5,590 bases of DNA from Rikenellaceae bacterium (lineage in GTDB: Bacteria > Bacteroidota > Bacteroidia > Bacteroidales > UBA932), in assembly GCA_900769735.1 (NCBI GenBank), contig CAAGHY010000186.1:1-5590 (forward strand), given 5' to 3'. The notes under the pieces are model-generated. The model had not been told where the DNA came from. It ran no database searches and was given only the letters and a program-made list of their open reading frames with translations. This document shows positions 5,526 through 5,590 of this stretch, one piece after another. Position 1 is the first letter of the stretch. Every line of letters begins with the position of its first letter. Position numbers and translations under genes: made by a program.

Positions 5526-5586
5526 AAATTTTTTCTAAAAAACTCAAGAAAAAATTTGCCAGTTAAGAAAAAGTTCTTACCTTTGC
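5526..5586 (+). promoter_or_regulatory. Bacteroidota-type promoter P2 with A/T-rich upstream tract
   Basis: TTTG at 5555-5558 and TACCTTTG at 5578-5585 match the Bacteroidota consensus with 19-base spacing, identical to P1. The upstream tract has AAATTTTTTC (5526-5535) followed by A-runs. Without gaps, 5555-5586 matches P1 (5441-5472) at 23 of 32 positions. Transcription would start just before or at the window edge at 5590. From memory, the stretch resembles leaders of Bacteroidales rRNA operons, so a 16S rRNA gene is expected downstream. The gene itself is not in the window, and a tRNA or another strongly expressed gene remains possible. Confidence 0.85.
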
Positions 5587-5590
5587 GGTC

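Noticed and set aside
1..5590. Mobile elements, CRISPR arrays, tRNA genes or horizontally acquired accessory systems
   Set aside because: No transposase, integrase, direct repeat array or tRNA cloverleaf was found; the gene order is a conserved housekeeping arrangement.

Overview
The window comes from a chromosome of a Bacteroidota bacterium, most likely of the order Bacteroidales. Three observations support this. The ribosomal and SecY proteins look Bacteroidota-like. Start codons are mostly preceded by A/T-rich sequence without Shine-Dalgarno motifs. The right end carries two copies of the Bacteroidota-type promoter (TTTG, 19 bases, TAnnTTTG). No species can be named from the sequence alone.

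Positions 1-4997 are the distal part of the spc/alpha ribosomal protein operon, all on the + strand: secY (5'-truncated by the window edge), map, infA, rpmJ, rpsM, rpsK, rpsD, rpoA and rplQ. Gaps are 6 to 44 bases and no internal promoter or terminator is evident, so the genes are probably co-transcribed. The products are a protein-export channel, the enzyme that trims N-terminal methionine, an initiation factor, five ribosomal proteins and the RNA polymerase alpha subunit. All nine genes end in TAA. A strong intrinsic terminator (15-bp stem, 4-base loop, T-rich tail) at 5014-5047 closes the operon.

Positions 5104-5376 encode a 90-residue, cysteine-rich TSCPD-domain protein of unknown function, related to the C-terminal domain of some ribonucleotide reductases. 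It appears to be a separate transcription unit.

Positions 5377-5590 hold no convincing gene. They contain two tandem promoters, each with an A/T-rich upstream tract, firing off the right edge. The arrangement resembles what I recall of Bacteroidales rRNA operon promoters, so a 16S rRNA gene is the best guess for what follows, but it lies outside the window.

The window is mainly conserved housekeeping sequence. I found no evidence of a mobile element, CRISPR array, defence locus or other novel system. The points most worth checking are the duplicated promoter module, the TSCPD gene next to it, and the half-degenerated zinc site in L36.
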